Positions 1 through 7,069 of a DNA stretch of 15,489 nt are shown here, piece after piece. The notes under the pieces are model-generated. The model did no database searches. It saw nothing but the letters and a program-made list of their open reading frames with translations, and was not told the DNA's origin. The stretch comes from Verrucomicrobiales bacterium (GTDB lineage Bacteria > Verrucomicrobiota > Verrucomicrobiia > Limisphaerales > UBA1096), in NCBI GenBank assembly GCA_028817635.1, contig JAPPPH010000013.1, positions 1 through 15,489 of the forward strand, given 5' to 3'. The position numbers and the translations under genes were made by a program. Within the stretch, counting starts at the first letter, position 1, and each line of letters starts with the position of its first letter.

Positions 1-1133
1 AACACTATAGCGTAGAAGTTTTCGACCTTACCAAAGATACACTCATAAAACGATTTGAAGAACATGACGATTTCATCTCTGGATTGGAATTTTCACCAAA
101 CGGAAAAACTTTAATTACAGCTTGCTTAGATGAGATGGCGAGGGTTTATAGCATGCAGGATCTAGACTCTCCCCCGGCAATTATAGAGTACGGCTATAGT
201 TACGGCGGCGGCGTTAAATTCTCACCAGACAATCGTTACTTTCTTTTAAGAACTACGATTGGTGCCGATGCATCAACTGCTAAATTATATTCATCTGAAT
301 CAGGTGAATACATAGGCTCATGCGAGCATGCCGGGCCAATTAGAGATGCATTCTTCAGAGATGATGGGGATCGGCTTTACACGTGTTCTAGATCGGGAGA
401 GGTAAAAGTTTGGGATATTCAAGACGAAATAAAACTTGTTATGGCAGTTAAACAAAAGTTGCCCGTTGGGGCAGTGATGCCACACCCAAATGATACCGAC
501 AAACTGATCACCATTGACAGACAAACTGATATACGAGTCTGGGATACTACTCTTAAGAAAGTGGTCGATGGTCCATTCAGGGGTAAATCTGGTGCCGACT
601 ATTGGTTCATTAAACTTCACACAAGTAAAACCATGGACGGATTGCTAGGATACTATGGGTCACAATCTCTTGCATACTGGGCTGATCCTTTGTCATTAAC
701 AAAATCCAAGCTCTCTAGTGACTTATTGATGTTTACAAGCGGTTATATCGGTGGCGAAATGGATAATACTTCAACATTTAAGGTAGCAGACTACGAAAGC
801 GGCGAATTGAGAAAAAAAATGGACAGTTATTCCCCCACAGATACCACACTTCAAGACTGGAAACGGTGGTTTCTTGAATCGAAAACTGACCAGTTTAACT
901 CGCACAAATCTTCCCTATCAGAGGCGGACTATGTTAGGTTTCTCAAAAAACAGAATACCAAGCAGTCTCTTGAAGCAGCGTTGTTGATCAGCCCGAAAGA
1001 TCCCGAAACTTTGAAGTTGTATGGGGAGGAACTAACAGACAGAGCCGATGCGTCGGGATTGAATCCTGAGTTAAAAGAGGCGCTTCAAAAAAGGGCCAAG
1101 TGGTATCTCGACAGGGCGGCATCATTTAATTGA
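1..1133 (+). CDS. WD40-repeat protein, 3' part (5' end outside window)
   Basis: The reading frame is already open at base 3 and runs without a stop to the TGA at 1131-1133, so the gene starts upstream of the window; the ATG at 84 lies inside a WD40 blade and is not the likely start. Visible blade features are the EFSPNGKTLITA and KFSPDNRYFLL strands, EVKVWDIQDE and IRVWDTTLKKVV, which fit WD40 beta-propeller repeats. The last 80 or so residues are charged and helical (LEAALLISPKDPETLKLYGE), resembling the helical tails of PVC WD40 proteins that often carry an N-terminal Ser/Thr kinase; whether a kinase is present here cannot be seen. Base composition is clearly lower in GC than the genes downstream (hand counts 20/60 at 61-120 and 28/60 at 961-1020). 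WD40 proteins act as interaction scaffolds; no specific partner can be named. The next gene is 560 bp away. Confidence 0.82.
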   Translation, partial: HYSVEVFDLTKDTLIKRFEEHDDFISGLEFSPNGKTLITACLDEMARVYSMQDLDSPPAIIEYGYSYGGGVKFSPDNRYFLLRTTIGADASTAKLYSSESGEYIGSCEHAGPIRDAFFRDDGDRLYTCSRSGEVKVWDIQDEIKLVMAVKQKLPVGAVMPHPNDTDKLITIDRQTDIRVWDTTLKKVVDGPFRGKSGADYWFIKLHTSKTMDGLLGYYGSQSLAYWADPLSLTKSKLSSDLLMFTSGYIGGEMDNTSTFKVADYESGELRKKMDSYSPTDTTLQDWKRWFLESKTDQFNSHKSSLSEADYVRFLKKQNTKQSLEAALLISPKDPETLKLYGEELTDRADASGLNPELKEALQKRAKWYLDRAASFN

Positions 1134-1367
1134 TGCCAACTTCACTCGCACTCTCTTTAATTCCAAAACACGTCCGCCCTTCACCGGGAAACAGCCAATT
1201 TCGCGCCAGCATCATGGAGTCCGGCTCTGCGCTCAGTTTTGGGATTAATTCAATCCACAATAAGCCCACCTAAATGTGCCGCCCCTTCAGGGCTTGGTTT
1301 TTTCGTATGGGTCCCAATCCCCAGGGCTGACGCCCCGGGCTATCACATGCCGCCCCTTCGAGGCTCA

Positions 1368-1383
1368 GCGCTTGGCCAAGCGC
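1368..1383. repeat. 16-bp copy of the CGCTTGGCCAAGCG palindrome
   Basis: This is the longest perfect form of the dispersed palindrome in the window, GCGCTTGGCCAAGCGC. It is embedded between two other hairpin modules of the intergenic repeat cluster. Confidence 0.9.
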
Positions 1384-1433
1384 AAAAGGTAGGGCTGGCT
1401 CTCCGAGCCGGCCTCAATTGGGAATAGCAAAAA

Positions 1434-1455
1434 GGACGGCTGGGGGCAGCCGTCC
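1434..1455. repeat. Perfect stem-loop, 9-bp arms
   Basis: Arms GGACGGCTG and CAGCCGTCC enclose a GGGG loop. An A-run precedes it and no T-run follows on the plus strand. Read on the minus strand the A-run becomes a T-run, so it could work as a minus-strand terminator. It more likely belongs to the repeat family. Confidence 0.65.
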
Positions 1456-1600
1456 CTACCTCACCTCATTCCCATCTATGAGAGAAGCTCACCGTCAGTT
1501 AACGCCAAGCGGAACCAAGGAACAAATTCAATGCATTTCCGGCCAAAGCATACGATGATCTCATCGGGGACAGGAATGTCTCCGCTCCTGTTTAACCAGC

Positions 1601-1630
1601 TCTTCCGTGTATTCTGTGTATTCCGTGGTC
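1601..1630 (+). repeat. 30-bp direct repeat, copy 1 (upstream of the kinase)
   Basis: This block matches 2691-2720 with two differences. It has an internal near-repeat of GTGTATTC. The two copies bracket the kinase gene: copy 1 ends 63 bp before its start and copy 2 begins 70 bp after its stop. Confidence 0.8.
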
Positions 1631-1635
1631 TCCTC

Positions 1636-1649
1636 CGCTTGGCCAAGCG
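1636..1649. repeat. CGCTTGGCCAAGCG palindrome, exact intergenic copy
   Basis: An exact 14-bp copy lies 6 bp after the direct repeat and 44 bp before the kinase start. It could sit in the kinase 5' leader, but no promoter is evident around it. Confidence 0.9.
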
Positions 1650-1674
1650 AGCCGGCTTGATTCCTTTTCAAGTG

Positions 1675-1680
1675 AAGGAG
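1675..1680 (+). promoter_or_regulatory. Ribosome binding site of the kinase gene
   Basis: AAGGAG lies 13 nt before the ATG at 1694, a slightly long spacing. It is the clearest Shine-Dalgarno sequence in the window; several other genes here have none. It supports the ATG at 1694 as the start. Confidence 0.55.
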
Positions 1681-1693
1681 AAAGTGCCTGCGC

Positions 1694-2620
1694 ATGGTTC
1701 AAGATAAATTGAAGAAATCCTTTTCCATTTTGGGGATGGGGACGGTGGTGGTGGATCATCAGGTGGTGGTTCGTGAACTGCCGGAACCGGATGCCAAGGC
1801 GGAAATCCTCTCGGACCGATTTCAAGTCGGCGGCCCGGTTCCGACCGCCCTTGCGCTGCTCACCCGGTTTGGCGCCTCGACATCGTTCATCGGCAAGTGG
1901 TCGACGGATCGCTGGGGTGAGATGATTGAGAATGACCTTGGCCAAGCGCGGGTTGATATTGGCCAGGCGGTGGTCTCCCCTGCCATGAAAACCGGCTTCG
2001 CTCACGTCTGGGTCGAAGCCGGGACTGGCCGACGCAGCATCGCGGCCTACCGCGGCAGCCACCCAATTGAGTCGGCGGATCTGGAGGGCATCGCTTGGCC
2101 AAGCTATCACGCCCTGCATCTTGACGCTTGGCCAAGCGACACGGCAATCGAGGCTGCACGGCATATGAAGGCCAGTGGCGGCAGAGTGTTCATCGATTTC
2201 GGCTCACCCAAGCCGGATTGGGAAACGTTGATCGGTCTTGCCGACTATGTGAACTGCCCACGACGACTTGTTGATGTGCTATTTCCCGGCACTCCCATGG
2301 AGGAGGCCGCCAAGCGACTGGTGGCACTCGGTGCGAGCGAGGTAACGGTAACGGACGGCGACTCGGGCGCATGGTTTTTCGATGCCAACACGGCTCTGCA
2401 TCAACCGGCAATACCGGTCGATGCGGTCGATACGAATGGAGCCGGGGATGTGTTCACCGGTGCCATGATTTTTTTGACCATGCAAAACCGACCGCCGGAG
2501 GAACGGTTGAGGTTTGCCACGGCTGCAGCGGCTCTAAAATGTCAGCAGTTGGGCAATCGCGATGCGCTCCCAAGCCTTGAGAAGATCGAGTCTTTACTCG
2601 GCGATCGCGATAGCGATTGA
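1694..2620 (+). CDS. PfkB-family carbohydrate kinase
   Basis: This 308-residue protein has the length and layout of PfkB/ribokinase-type sugar kinases, which transfer phosphate from ATP to a sugar or nucleoside hydroxyl in the cytoplasm. The C-terminal PfkB signature DTNGAGD is at residues 246-252, with D252 as the expected catalytic base. The N-terminal substrate motif is present as GGPVPTA at 46-52, but Thr occupies position 51 where the family usually has Asn. Strand and turn features (SILGMGTVVVD near the N terminus) also fit. The substrate cannot be named from sequence, and no sugar transporter or pathway gene is adjacent, so the gene looks monocistronic. The coding sequence holds three copies of the window's dispersed palindrome, two read as AWPS and one as LGQA. 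They lie between the two signature motifs, where the family tolerates length variation. Confidence 0.9.
   Translation: MVQDKLKKSFSILGMGTVVVDHQVVVRELPEPDAKAEILSDRFQVGGPVPTALALLTRFGASTSFIGKWSTDRWGEMIENDLGQARVDIGQAVVSPAMKTGFAHVWVEAGTGRRSIAAYRGSHPIESADLEGIAWPSYHALHLDAWPSDTAIEAARHMKASGGRVFIDFGSPKPDWETLIGLADYVNCPRRLVDVLFPGTPMEEAAKRLVALGASEVTVTDGDSGAWFFDANTALHQPAIPVDAVDTNGAGDVFTGAMIFLTMQNRPPEERLRFATAAAALKCQQLGNRDALPSLEKIESLLGDRDSD
1937..2138. repeat. Three TTGGCCAAG palindrome copies inside the kinase gene
   Basis: Copies lie at 1937-1948 (12 of 14 bases, read LGQA), 2092-2104 (13 bases, read AWPS) and 2125-2138 (exact, read AWPS). The last two are only 33 bp apart, so the protein repeats AWPS 11 residues apart. 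A degraded form (TTGGCCAGGCG) is at 1969-1979. Confidence 0.85.
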
Positions 2621-2690
2621 GGTCAACGAAGCAAGGGCTGGGATGTCACCACTCCATCTCGAAAAGCCTCGCATGATCATCCGTTCAACC

Positions 2691-2720
2691 TCTTCCGTGT
2701 GTTCTGCGTATTCCGTGGTC
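2691..2720 (+). repeat. 30-bp direct repeat, copy 2 (downstream of the kinase)
   Basis: Second copy of the block at 1601-1630, with 28 of 30 bases the same and in the same orientation. The similarity extends slightly upstream (AACC before the block in both). Confidence 0.8.
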
Positions 2721-2806
2721 ACCCCACTTGACCGGCGCGGGTCGATACGGCAACTCAGAGACTACCGGTGCGCCGTGTCAGCAAACCCTACCCCCATTGT
2801 CTTGAC

Positions 2807-2837
2807 GCGGGGTGTTTTCCGTTTAAACACTCCCCGC
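2807..2837 (+). promoter_or_regulatory. Strong hairpin in the leader of the dehydrogenase gene
   Basis: Arms GCGGGGTGTTT (2807-2817) and AAACACTCCCCGC (2825-2837) pair fully apart from a 2-nt CT bulge. A second, terminator-like hairpin follows 8 nt later. The tandem hairpins could end kinase transcription or act as a leader attenuator for the gene starting at 2884. Confidence 0.45.
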
Positions 2838-2845
2838 ACAAGGGG

Positions 2846-2877
2846 TTCCCTGCCCTTTTCCTGTTCAGGGAATTTTT
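2846..2877 (+). terminator. Putative intrinsic terminator or attenuator
   Basis: TTCCCTG (2846-2852) pairs perfectly with CAGGGAA (2866-2872) and is followed by TTTTT (2873-2877). The shape fits a Rho-independent terminator with a short stem. It ends only 6 nt before the ATG at 2884, so if it works it would act on that gene's own leader transcript. The gene has no visible Shine-Dalgarno sequence. Confidence 0.45.
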
Positions 2878-2883
2878 CGTTTT

Positions 2884-3534
2884 ATGAGAATTATCACGTT
2901 GATCTGTCTCGTGGCCATTAGTGCCACGTTGTCTGCTGCCGAGCTGCCCAAACCACAGGAGGTACGCATCCAGCCCGCCTCCGATGAAGGAAAACGCGCC
3001 ATGAAGGGCTTCAAGTTGGCCGATGGCCTGTCGGTTGACCTCGTCGCTGCAGAGCCTTTGCTCGCCAACCCGGTGGCGTTTGACATCGATGAAAAGGGCA
3101 ACTTTTACGTGGTCGAATCGTTCCGACTGCACAAGGGCGTGACCGACATCCGCCAGCACATGAACTGGCTCGATGAGGAACTGGCCTCGCAAAGCGTGGA
3201 GGACATGCGAAAGATGTTTCACCGTCACAAGGTCAAGGGGCTGACCGACTACTCCGACCGGGTTCGGTTGTTGGTCGACACCAATGACGACGGCGTACTC
3301 GACAAGGCCACGGTGTTTGCCGACGGCTTCAACGACGAGGTCGATGGGCTCGCCGCCGGTGTGCTCCCTCGCGACGGCAAGGTGTGGTTCACCAATATCC
3401 CGCACCTCTGGCTGCTCGAGGATGCCGACATCGACGGTGTCGCAGAAAAACGTAAGAGTGTCGCCAGCGGTTTCGGGGTGCGCGTAGGGTTTCTCGGACA
3501 CGATCTACACGGGCTGCGGATCGGTCCCGACTGA
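2884..3534 (+). CDS. PVC-type membrane-bound dehydrogenase, N-terminal fragment (ends at in-frame TGA)
   Basis: The 216-residue product starts with a signal peptide (MRIITLICLVAISATLSA, cleavage near residue 19). It continues into the N-terminal domain of the Pirellula/Verrucomicrobium membrane-bound dehydrogenase family (TIGR02604-like), with the start of a soluble-quinoprotein-type beta-propeller (SVDLVAAEPLLANPVAFDID, LLVDTNDDGVLDKATVFADG). It stops at TGA 3532-3534 in the middle of the conserved string HDLHGLRIGPD-stop-RLYFSIGDRG. The same frame continues at once with the rest of the propeller, the HEAT repeats and cytochrome c. The intact protein would be about 1095 residues and exported, probably working in periplasmic sugar or alcohol oxidation; the substrate is unknown. 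I read this as the 5' half of one gene broken by a point mutation (family Gly codon GGA to TGA), unless the stop is read through or is a sequencing error. No Shine-Dalgarno is seen. Confidence 0.85.
   Translation: MRIITLICLVAISATLSAAELPKPQEVRIQPASDEGKRAMKGFKLADGLSVDLVAAEPLLANPVAFDIDEKGNFYVVESFRLHKGVTDIRQHMNWLDEELASQSVEDMRKMFHRHKVKGLTDYSDRVRLLVDTNDDGVLDKATVFADGFNDEVDGLAAGVLPRDGKVWFTNIPHLWLLEDADIDGVAEKRKSVASGFGVRVGFLGHDLHGLRIGPD
3532..3534 (+). other. In-frame TGA splitting the dehydrogenase gene
   Basis: The frame is the same on both sides (2884 and 3538 are both position 1 modulo 3), so this is a nonsense codon and not a frameshift. The family has Gly at this place (GPDG-R/K-LY), and one G-to-T change turns GGA into TGA. 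The following base is C, giving UGA-C, a context known to be comparatively leaky. The kinase, WD40 and DUF1501 genes in this window end in TGA, so TGA is not generally a sense codon here. Confidence 0.85.
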
Positions 3535-3537
3535 CGG

Positions 3538-6171
3538 TTGTATTTTAGTATCGGCGATCGCGGTGCGTCGGTGACCACCGCGGATGGCAGCAACCTCCAC
3601 ACGCCGGAGTACGGCACGATTTACCGCTGCGAACTCGATGGGTCGAAACTCGAGGTGTACCACTCCGGACTGCGCAATCCGCAAGAGTTGGCGTTCGACC
3701 AGTTCGGCAACCTGTTCACAGGCGACAACAATTCGGACGGCGGCGACCCGGCACGCTGGGTGAATGCCGTCGAAGGCGGCGACAGTGGCTGGCGTATCGG
3801 CTGGCAGTTTCTCAACAGCGCACCGTGGACCACCCGCCGCGGGCCGTGGCTCGACGAGAAAATGTGTTTCCCGGACGGCCGTGCGGCGCACCGCATCCCA
3901 CCGATCGCCAACATCGGCAACGGCCCCTCCGGCCTCACCTATTATCCCGGCACCGGTTTTGGCGATCGTTACAACGACATGTTCCTGATGTGCGACTTCA
4001 AGGGCTCTCCCTCACGCAGCGGCATCCACGCGATCCGCAACAAACCCTTTGGCGCGCACTTCATGGTGGAGAAACAGGAACAGGTCATTTGGAATGTGCT
4101 GCTGACCGATGTTGAATTTGGTTTCGACGGAAACATGTACGTGTCCGACTGGGTCAACGGCTGGGGCATGACCGGTAAAGGCCGCCTCTATCGTCTGGCC
4201 TCCAACCAAAAGGACGCCGCTGCGGACGAGGTCAAAAAACTTTTCGCCCAAGGATTCGGCAAACTGAAGGACGCCCGCTTGGCCAAGCTGCTGAGCCACG
4301 TCGACATGCGCGTCCGGATGTCGGCCCAGTTCGAATTGGCCAAGCGTAATAACGTCAAGGTGCTGACCGAGGTTGCAGCGAGTTCGAAGAACCATCTTGC
4401 GCGGCTCCATGGCATCTGGGGCGTTGGACAAATCAGCCGACGCGACGCCTCGGCCAACGCACCGCTGCTGCCGTTGCTCAAGGATGCCGACGCAGAAGTC
4501 CGCGCGCAGACGGTGAAAGTCCTCGGCGACGCCGGATACAACGCAGCCCACGCCACGGTGGTCACGCTGCTTCGCGACAAAAGTGCGCGCGTCCGGGCAC
4601 AGGCCGCCATCGCGCTGAGCAAACTCGACCGGGGCGCAGGCGATGCGTTGATCAGGTTGATCGCGGAAAACAACGGCAACGATCCGGTCGTGCATCATGC
4701 CACCGTCCTCGCCCTCACCCGCCACTCATCCGCCGGGGACTTGGTGAAACTCAACGCCCGCAAACCGGCAGCAATCCGCACCGCCGCCGTAGTGGCCCTG
4801 CGCCGGCAACGCAGCGGTGACGTGGCGACGTTTTTGAATGACGGCAACGCACTGGTGCAACTCGAGGCCGCCCGTGCGGTCGCCGACGAACACATCGACA
4901 GCGCCATGCCGCAGCTCGCCCGCTTGGCCAAGCGCTCCGACCTGGCCAAGCCGGTCATGCGCCGGGCACTTAATGCCAACTATCGCTTGGCCAACGCCGA
5001 GGTACTCGCCGCCGTGGCCGCCGACAGCAATCAGGTCGAGCTTGCTCGTGCCGAGGCGCTCAACCTGCTGGCTGCATGGGAAAATCCCTCCGGCCGCGAC
5101 CGCATCACAGGCCTTTGGCGGCCGATCGCCAAGCGCGACAACTCCGCTGCTATCGCTGCGCTCGACGGAAAAATCGATTCCATCTTGCGAGCCAGCGAAG
5201 GAATTGTCCGCAGCGAGGCCATCGCCACCGCCAACAAATTGAAGCTGAAGTCAGCCGGCCCGGCGCTCTTGGCCATCCTCAAGGATGAAAAAGCCGGTTC
5301 CGCTCGCGCGGCCGCCTTGCGGGCGCTCGGTGAGATTGATTCACCCGAACTCGCGGACGCCGTCGCTTACGGCAACTCAGCCAAAGACACCAACATCCGC
5401 AGTGCCGCCACCCGTCTGGCTGCGAAGGTCAAGCCGGCCGGCGCCACCGGCGCGCTGGAGGCCACCTTGGCGAAGGGAAGCGTGAGCGAACAACAAAGCG
5501 CCCTCGTCGCGTTGGGCGAACTCAAGAACGACGCCGCAGACAAAGTGCTCGCTGCTTGGCTGGACAAACTGCTCGCCGACAACGTGCCGGCCGCACTGAA
5601 ACTCGAACTGCTCGAGGCCGCCGCCAAGCGCAGTGACGAAGCCGTCAAGTCGCGCTTGGCCAAGTTCAACGAAAGTCGACCCGACCCACGCCAGAATTTC
5701 TTCGCACTCGAGCCCTATGCCGAGACACTCGAGGGCGGCAACGCAGCCCGCGGCAAAAAGGTGTTTTTCGAAAACGTCGCCCTCAGTTGCGCTCGCTGCC
5801 ACGTGATCGGCGGTCAGGGTGGCGAAGTTGGCCCGGCACTGGATGGCATCGGCGCGAAGGTCGATCGCAACTACCTGCTCGAGTCGATCGTCAATCCGAA
5901 CGCGACCATCGCCAAGGGCTACGATTTTTTCCTCATCACGCTGAAAAACGGACAGGGCTACGCCGGCATCATCAAGAGCGAGACCGACAAGGAAGTGGTG
6001 ATCAACTCACCCGAGGACGGCATCGTCACCGTGAAAACCGCTGACATCAAGGAGCGCATCAAGGGCCCCAGCGGAATGCCCCCCGGCCTGCAAATGGTGG
6101 CCTCCAAGAGCGAACTGCGCGATCTCATTGAGTTCCTCGCCCAACAGAAAAAACCGGCAACGAAGGAATAA
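3538..6171 (+). CDS. PVC-type dehydrogenase, C-terminal part: beta-propeller, HEAT repeats, cytochrome c
   Basis: This 877-codon frame continues the gene begun at 2884 after the in-frame TGA. Its nominal start is a TTG two codons after that stop, without a Shine-Dalgarno. Residues 1-220 complete the propeller (YFSIGDRGASV, SGLRNPQELAFDQFGNLFTGD, GNMYVSDWVNGWG). About 230-710 is a run of HEAT/PBS-type helical repeats (DARLAKLLSHVDMRVRMSA, PLLKDADAEVRAQTVKVLGD). About 725-877 is the TIGR02603-type cytochrome c domain, with heme motif CARCH at residues 751-755 (5788-5802) and a Met-rich stretch (GMPPGLQM) that could supply the axial Met. The heme domain needs export, but this fragment has no signal peptide, so it should work only as part of the full-length protein. 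Four palindrome copies (LAK/LAKR readings) lie in the HEAT region. A hairpin with a T-run follows at 6232-6252. Confidence 0.88.
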   Translation: MYFSIGDRGASVTTADGSNLHTPEYGTIYRCELDGSKLEVYHSGLRNPQELAFDQFGNLFTGDNNSDGGDPARWVNAVEGGDSGWRIGWQFLNSAPWTTRRGPWLDEKMCFPDGRAAHRIPPIANIGNGPSGLTYYPGTGFGDRYNDMFLMCDFKGSPSRSGIHAIRNKPFGAHFMVEKQEQVIWNVLLTDVEFGFDGNMYVSDWVNGWGMTGKGRLYRLASNQKDAAADEVKKLFAQGFGKLKDARLAKLLSHVDMRVRMSAQFELAKRNNVKVLTEVAASSKNHLARLHGIWGVGQISRRDASANAPLLPLLKDADAEVRAQTVKVLGDAGYNAAHATVVTLLRDKSARVRAQAAIALSKLDRGAGDALIRLIAENNGNDPVVHHATVLALTRHSSAGDLVKLNARKPAAIRTAAVVALRRQRSGDVATFLNDGNALVQLEAARAVADEHIDSAMPQLARLAKRSDLAKPVMRRALNANYRLANAEVLAAVAADSNQVELARAEALNLLAAWENPSGRDRITGLWRPIAKRDNSAAIAALDGKIDSILRASEGIVRSEAIATANKLKLKSAGPALLAILKDEKAGSARAAALRALGEIDSPELADAVAYGNSAKDTNIRSAATRLAAKVKPAGATGALEATLAKGSVSEQQSALVALGELKNDAADKVLAAWLDKLLADNVPAALKLELLEAAAKRSDEAVKSRLAKFNESRPDPRQNFFALEPYAETLEGGNAARGKKVFFENVALSCARCHVIGGQGGEVGPALDGIGAKVDRNYLLESIVNPNATIAKGYDFFLITLKNGQGYAGIIKSETDKEVVINSPEDGIVTVKTADIKERIKGPSGMPPGLQMVASKSELRDLIEFLAQQKKPATKE
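4276..5664. repeat. Four TTGGCCAAG palindrome copies inside the HEAT-repeat region
   Basis: Copies are at 4276-4288 (13 bases), 4336-4346 (11 bases), 4921-4934 (exact 14) and 5653-5664 (12 bases). All are read in the same phase as LAK or LAKR, which suits the amphipathic helices of HEAT repeats. Degraded forms (CTGGCCAAGCC near 4942, CGCTTGGCCAACG near 4984) are also present. Confidence 0.85.
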
Positions 6172-6213
6172 ACAGGGGCGACCGTCACTCTGGTTTTTGC
6201 AGCGGTCCGTAAC

Positions 6214-6235
6214 GCGCCGGCGTCATGGAGTGCGG
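6214..6235 (+). repeat. Second copy of the 22-bp intergenic repeat module
   Basis: It matches 1203-1224 at 19 of 22 positions (shared core TCATGGAGT). Both copies follow shortly after a stop codon (70 and 43 bp), as expected for REP-like intergenic elements. Confidence 0.6.
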
Positions 6236-6252
6236 TGCTCCGCACCGCTTTT
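6232..6252 (+). terminator. Putative intrinsic terminator of the dehydrogenase gene
   Basis: GCGGTGC (6232-6238) and GCACCGC (6242-6248) form a perfect 7-bp GC-rich stem with a TCC loop, followed by TTTT. It lies 60 bp after the TAA at 6169-6171 and before the SGNH hydrolase gene. It partly overlaps the REP-like module, so the terminator may have been supplied by the repeat. Confidence 0.55.
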
Positions 6253-6348
6253 ATCCCAGCCGGAACGCTCAAAAGCGCTAATCGATATTAACTGCCCCTC
6301 CCTTTTTTGTTTCCCCGCACCTTGGCTTCCATTAGCTTGCGGCCACCT

Positions 6349-7062
6349 ATGAAATCCTTGATTCCGGTTCTCGCCGTATTCGCCCTCGCTGTTGGTACGA
6401 TTGCAGAAAACAAGCCGAAGCACTCCGCCGTCAGTCCCGCTCCGCGTGATGGAGATTGGTGGACCAAGCGGCATGCCTCGTTCAACCAGCGCGTGGCCAA
6501 GGGCAACGTCGATCTGATCTTTATCGGCGACTCGATCACCCACGCCTGGGAGAGCGCCGGCAAGGCGGCATGGGCCAAGCACTTCGCCAAGCGCAACGCC
6601 GTGAACCTCGGCATCAGCGGCGACCGCACTCAGCACGTCCTGTGGCGACTGGACAACGGCAACGTAAAAAACATCAGCCCCAAGGTCGCCGTGGTGATGA
6701 TCGGCACGAACAATTCCGGCGAAGGCCGCAACACCGCCGAGGAGATGATCGACGGCGTGACGGCCGTGGTCGACAAACTCCACGCCAAGCTGCCCAAGAC
6801 CAAAGTTTTGCTTCTCGATATTTTCCCGCGCGGCCAACGCATCAACGCGCAGCGCGGCAAAATTCTGCAGGTCAATCAGGTTTTGTCCCGGCTCGACGAA
6901 CGCCCCAACGTCACATTCCTGCGCATCGGCCAAAAGTTCGTCAGTGCGGACGGCTCCATCGCCAAGGACATCATGCCGGACTTTCTCCACCTCACGCCCA
7001 AGGGCTATGCCATGTGGGCCGAGGCGATCGAGCCGACCCTGGCCAAGCTCATGGGCGAATAA
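6349..7062 (+). CDS. Exported SGNH/GDSL-family hydrolase
   Basis: This 237-residue protein begins with a signal peptide (MKSLIPVLAVFALAVGTIA), which argues for the ATG at 6349 over the in-frame TTG at 6307. All four SGNH blocks are visible: IGDSIT with nucleophile Ser62, LGISGDRT with the oxyanion Gly near 88-92, GTNN at 119-122, and DFLH with Asp211 and His214. The family contains lipases, acyl esterases and the acetylhydrolase (PAF-AH beta/gamma-like) type. PVC genomes encode many such exported copies, often thought to deacetylate polysaccharides, but the substrate here is not known. The stop is 39 nt before the TTG of the next gene, so co-transcription is possible. No Shine-Dalgarno is visible. 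Near-forms of the dispersed palindrome (GGGCCAAGC, TTCGCCAAGCG) occur at 6572-6592. Confidence 0.92.
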   Translation: MKSLIPVLAVFALAVGTIAENKPKHSAVSPAPRDGDWWTKRHASFNQRVAKGNVDLIFIGDSITHAWESAGKAAWAKHFAKRNAVNLGISGDRTQHVLWRLDNGNVKNISPKVAVVMIGTNNSGEGRNTAEEMIDGVTAVVDKLHAKLPKTKVLLLDIFPRGQRINAQRGKILQVNQVLSRLDERPNVTFLRIGQKFVSADGSIAKDIMPDFLHLTPKGYAMWAEAIEPTLAKLMGE

Positions 7063-7069
7063 CCCGCCA

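Larger units (their letters stand above)
1203..1460. repeat. Cluster of hairpin-forming intergenic repeats
   Basis: The 560-bp gap between the WD40 gene and the kinase holds no convincing gene but several palindromic modules. These are: a 22-bp stretch at 1203-1224 that recurs at 6214-6235 with three mismatches; two related GCCCCTTC modules at 1281-1293 and 1352-1364; a near-perfect hairpin with arms 1320-1327 and 1332-1339 (one mismatch); the 16-bp perfect palindrome at 1368-1383; a hairpin with arms 1393-1401 and 1405-1413 (one G-T pair); and a perfect 9-bp stem, GGACGGCTG with a GGGG loop, at 1434-1455. A 62-codon open frame crosses the cluster (1239-1427) but is made of the repeats themselves. 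The cluster probably belongs to a dispersed non-autonomous repeat family. It could also end transcription of the WD40 gene. Confidence 0.7.

Noticed and set aside
1239..1427. Small open frame of 62 codons in the intergenic gap
   Set aside because: It is composed of the hairpin repeats themselves, has no ribosome binding site, and its peptide is what such repeats would encode by chance.
2802..2830. Promoter TTGACG before the dehydrogenase gene
   Set aside because: No acceptable -10 box lies 16-18 bp downstream, and the region is better explained by the hairpin at 2807-2837.
2562..2921. 119-codon open frame between kinase and dehydrogenase
   Set aside because: It overlaps the end of the kinase, the direct repeat and both leader hairpins, and its protein resembles nothing I recognise.
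3532..3560. TGA as selenocysteine or as a recoded glycine codon
   Set aside because: The family has Gly here with no Sec/Cys precedent I know of, and no convincing SECIS hairpin directly follows. Glycine recoding is unlikely because the WD40, kinase and DUF1501 genes in the window end in TGA.
2601..3561. HIP1-type octamer GCGATCGC at 2601-2608 and 3554-3561
   Set aside because: Only these two copies were noticed, which is unremarkable beside the 18 copies of the TTGGCCAAG motif.
6307..6348. TTG 6307 as the hydrolase start
   Set aside because: The ATG at 6349 begins a clean signal peptide; the longer form would place 14 extra residues before it.
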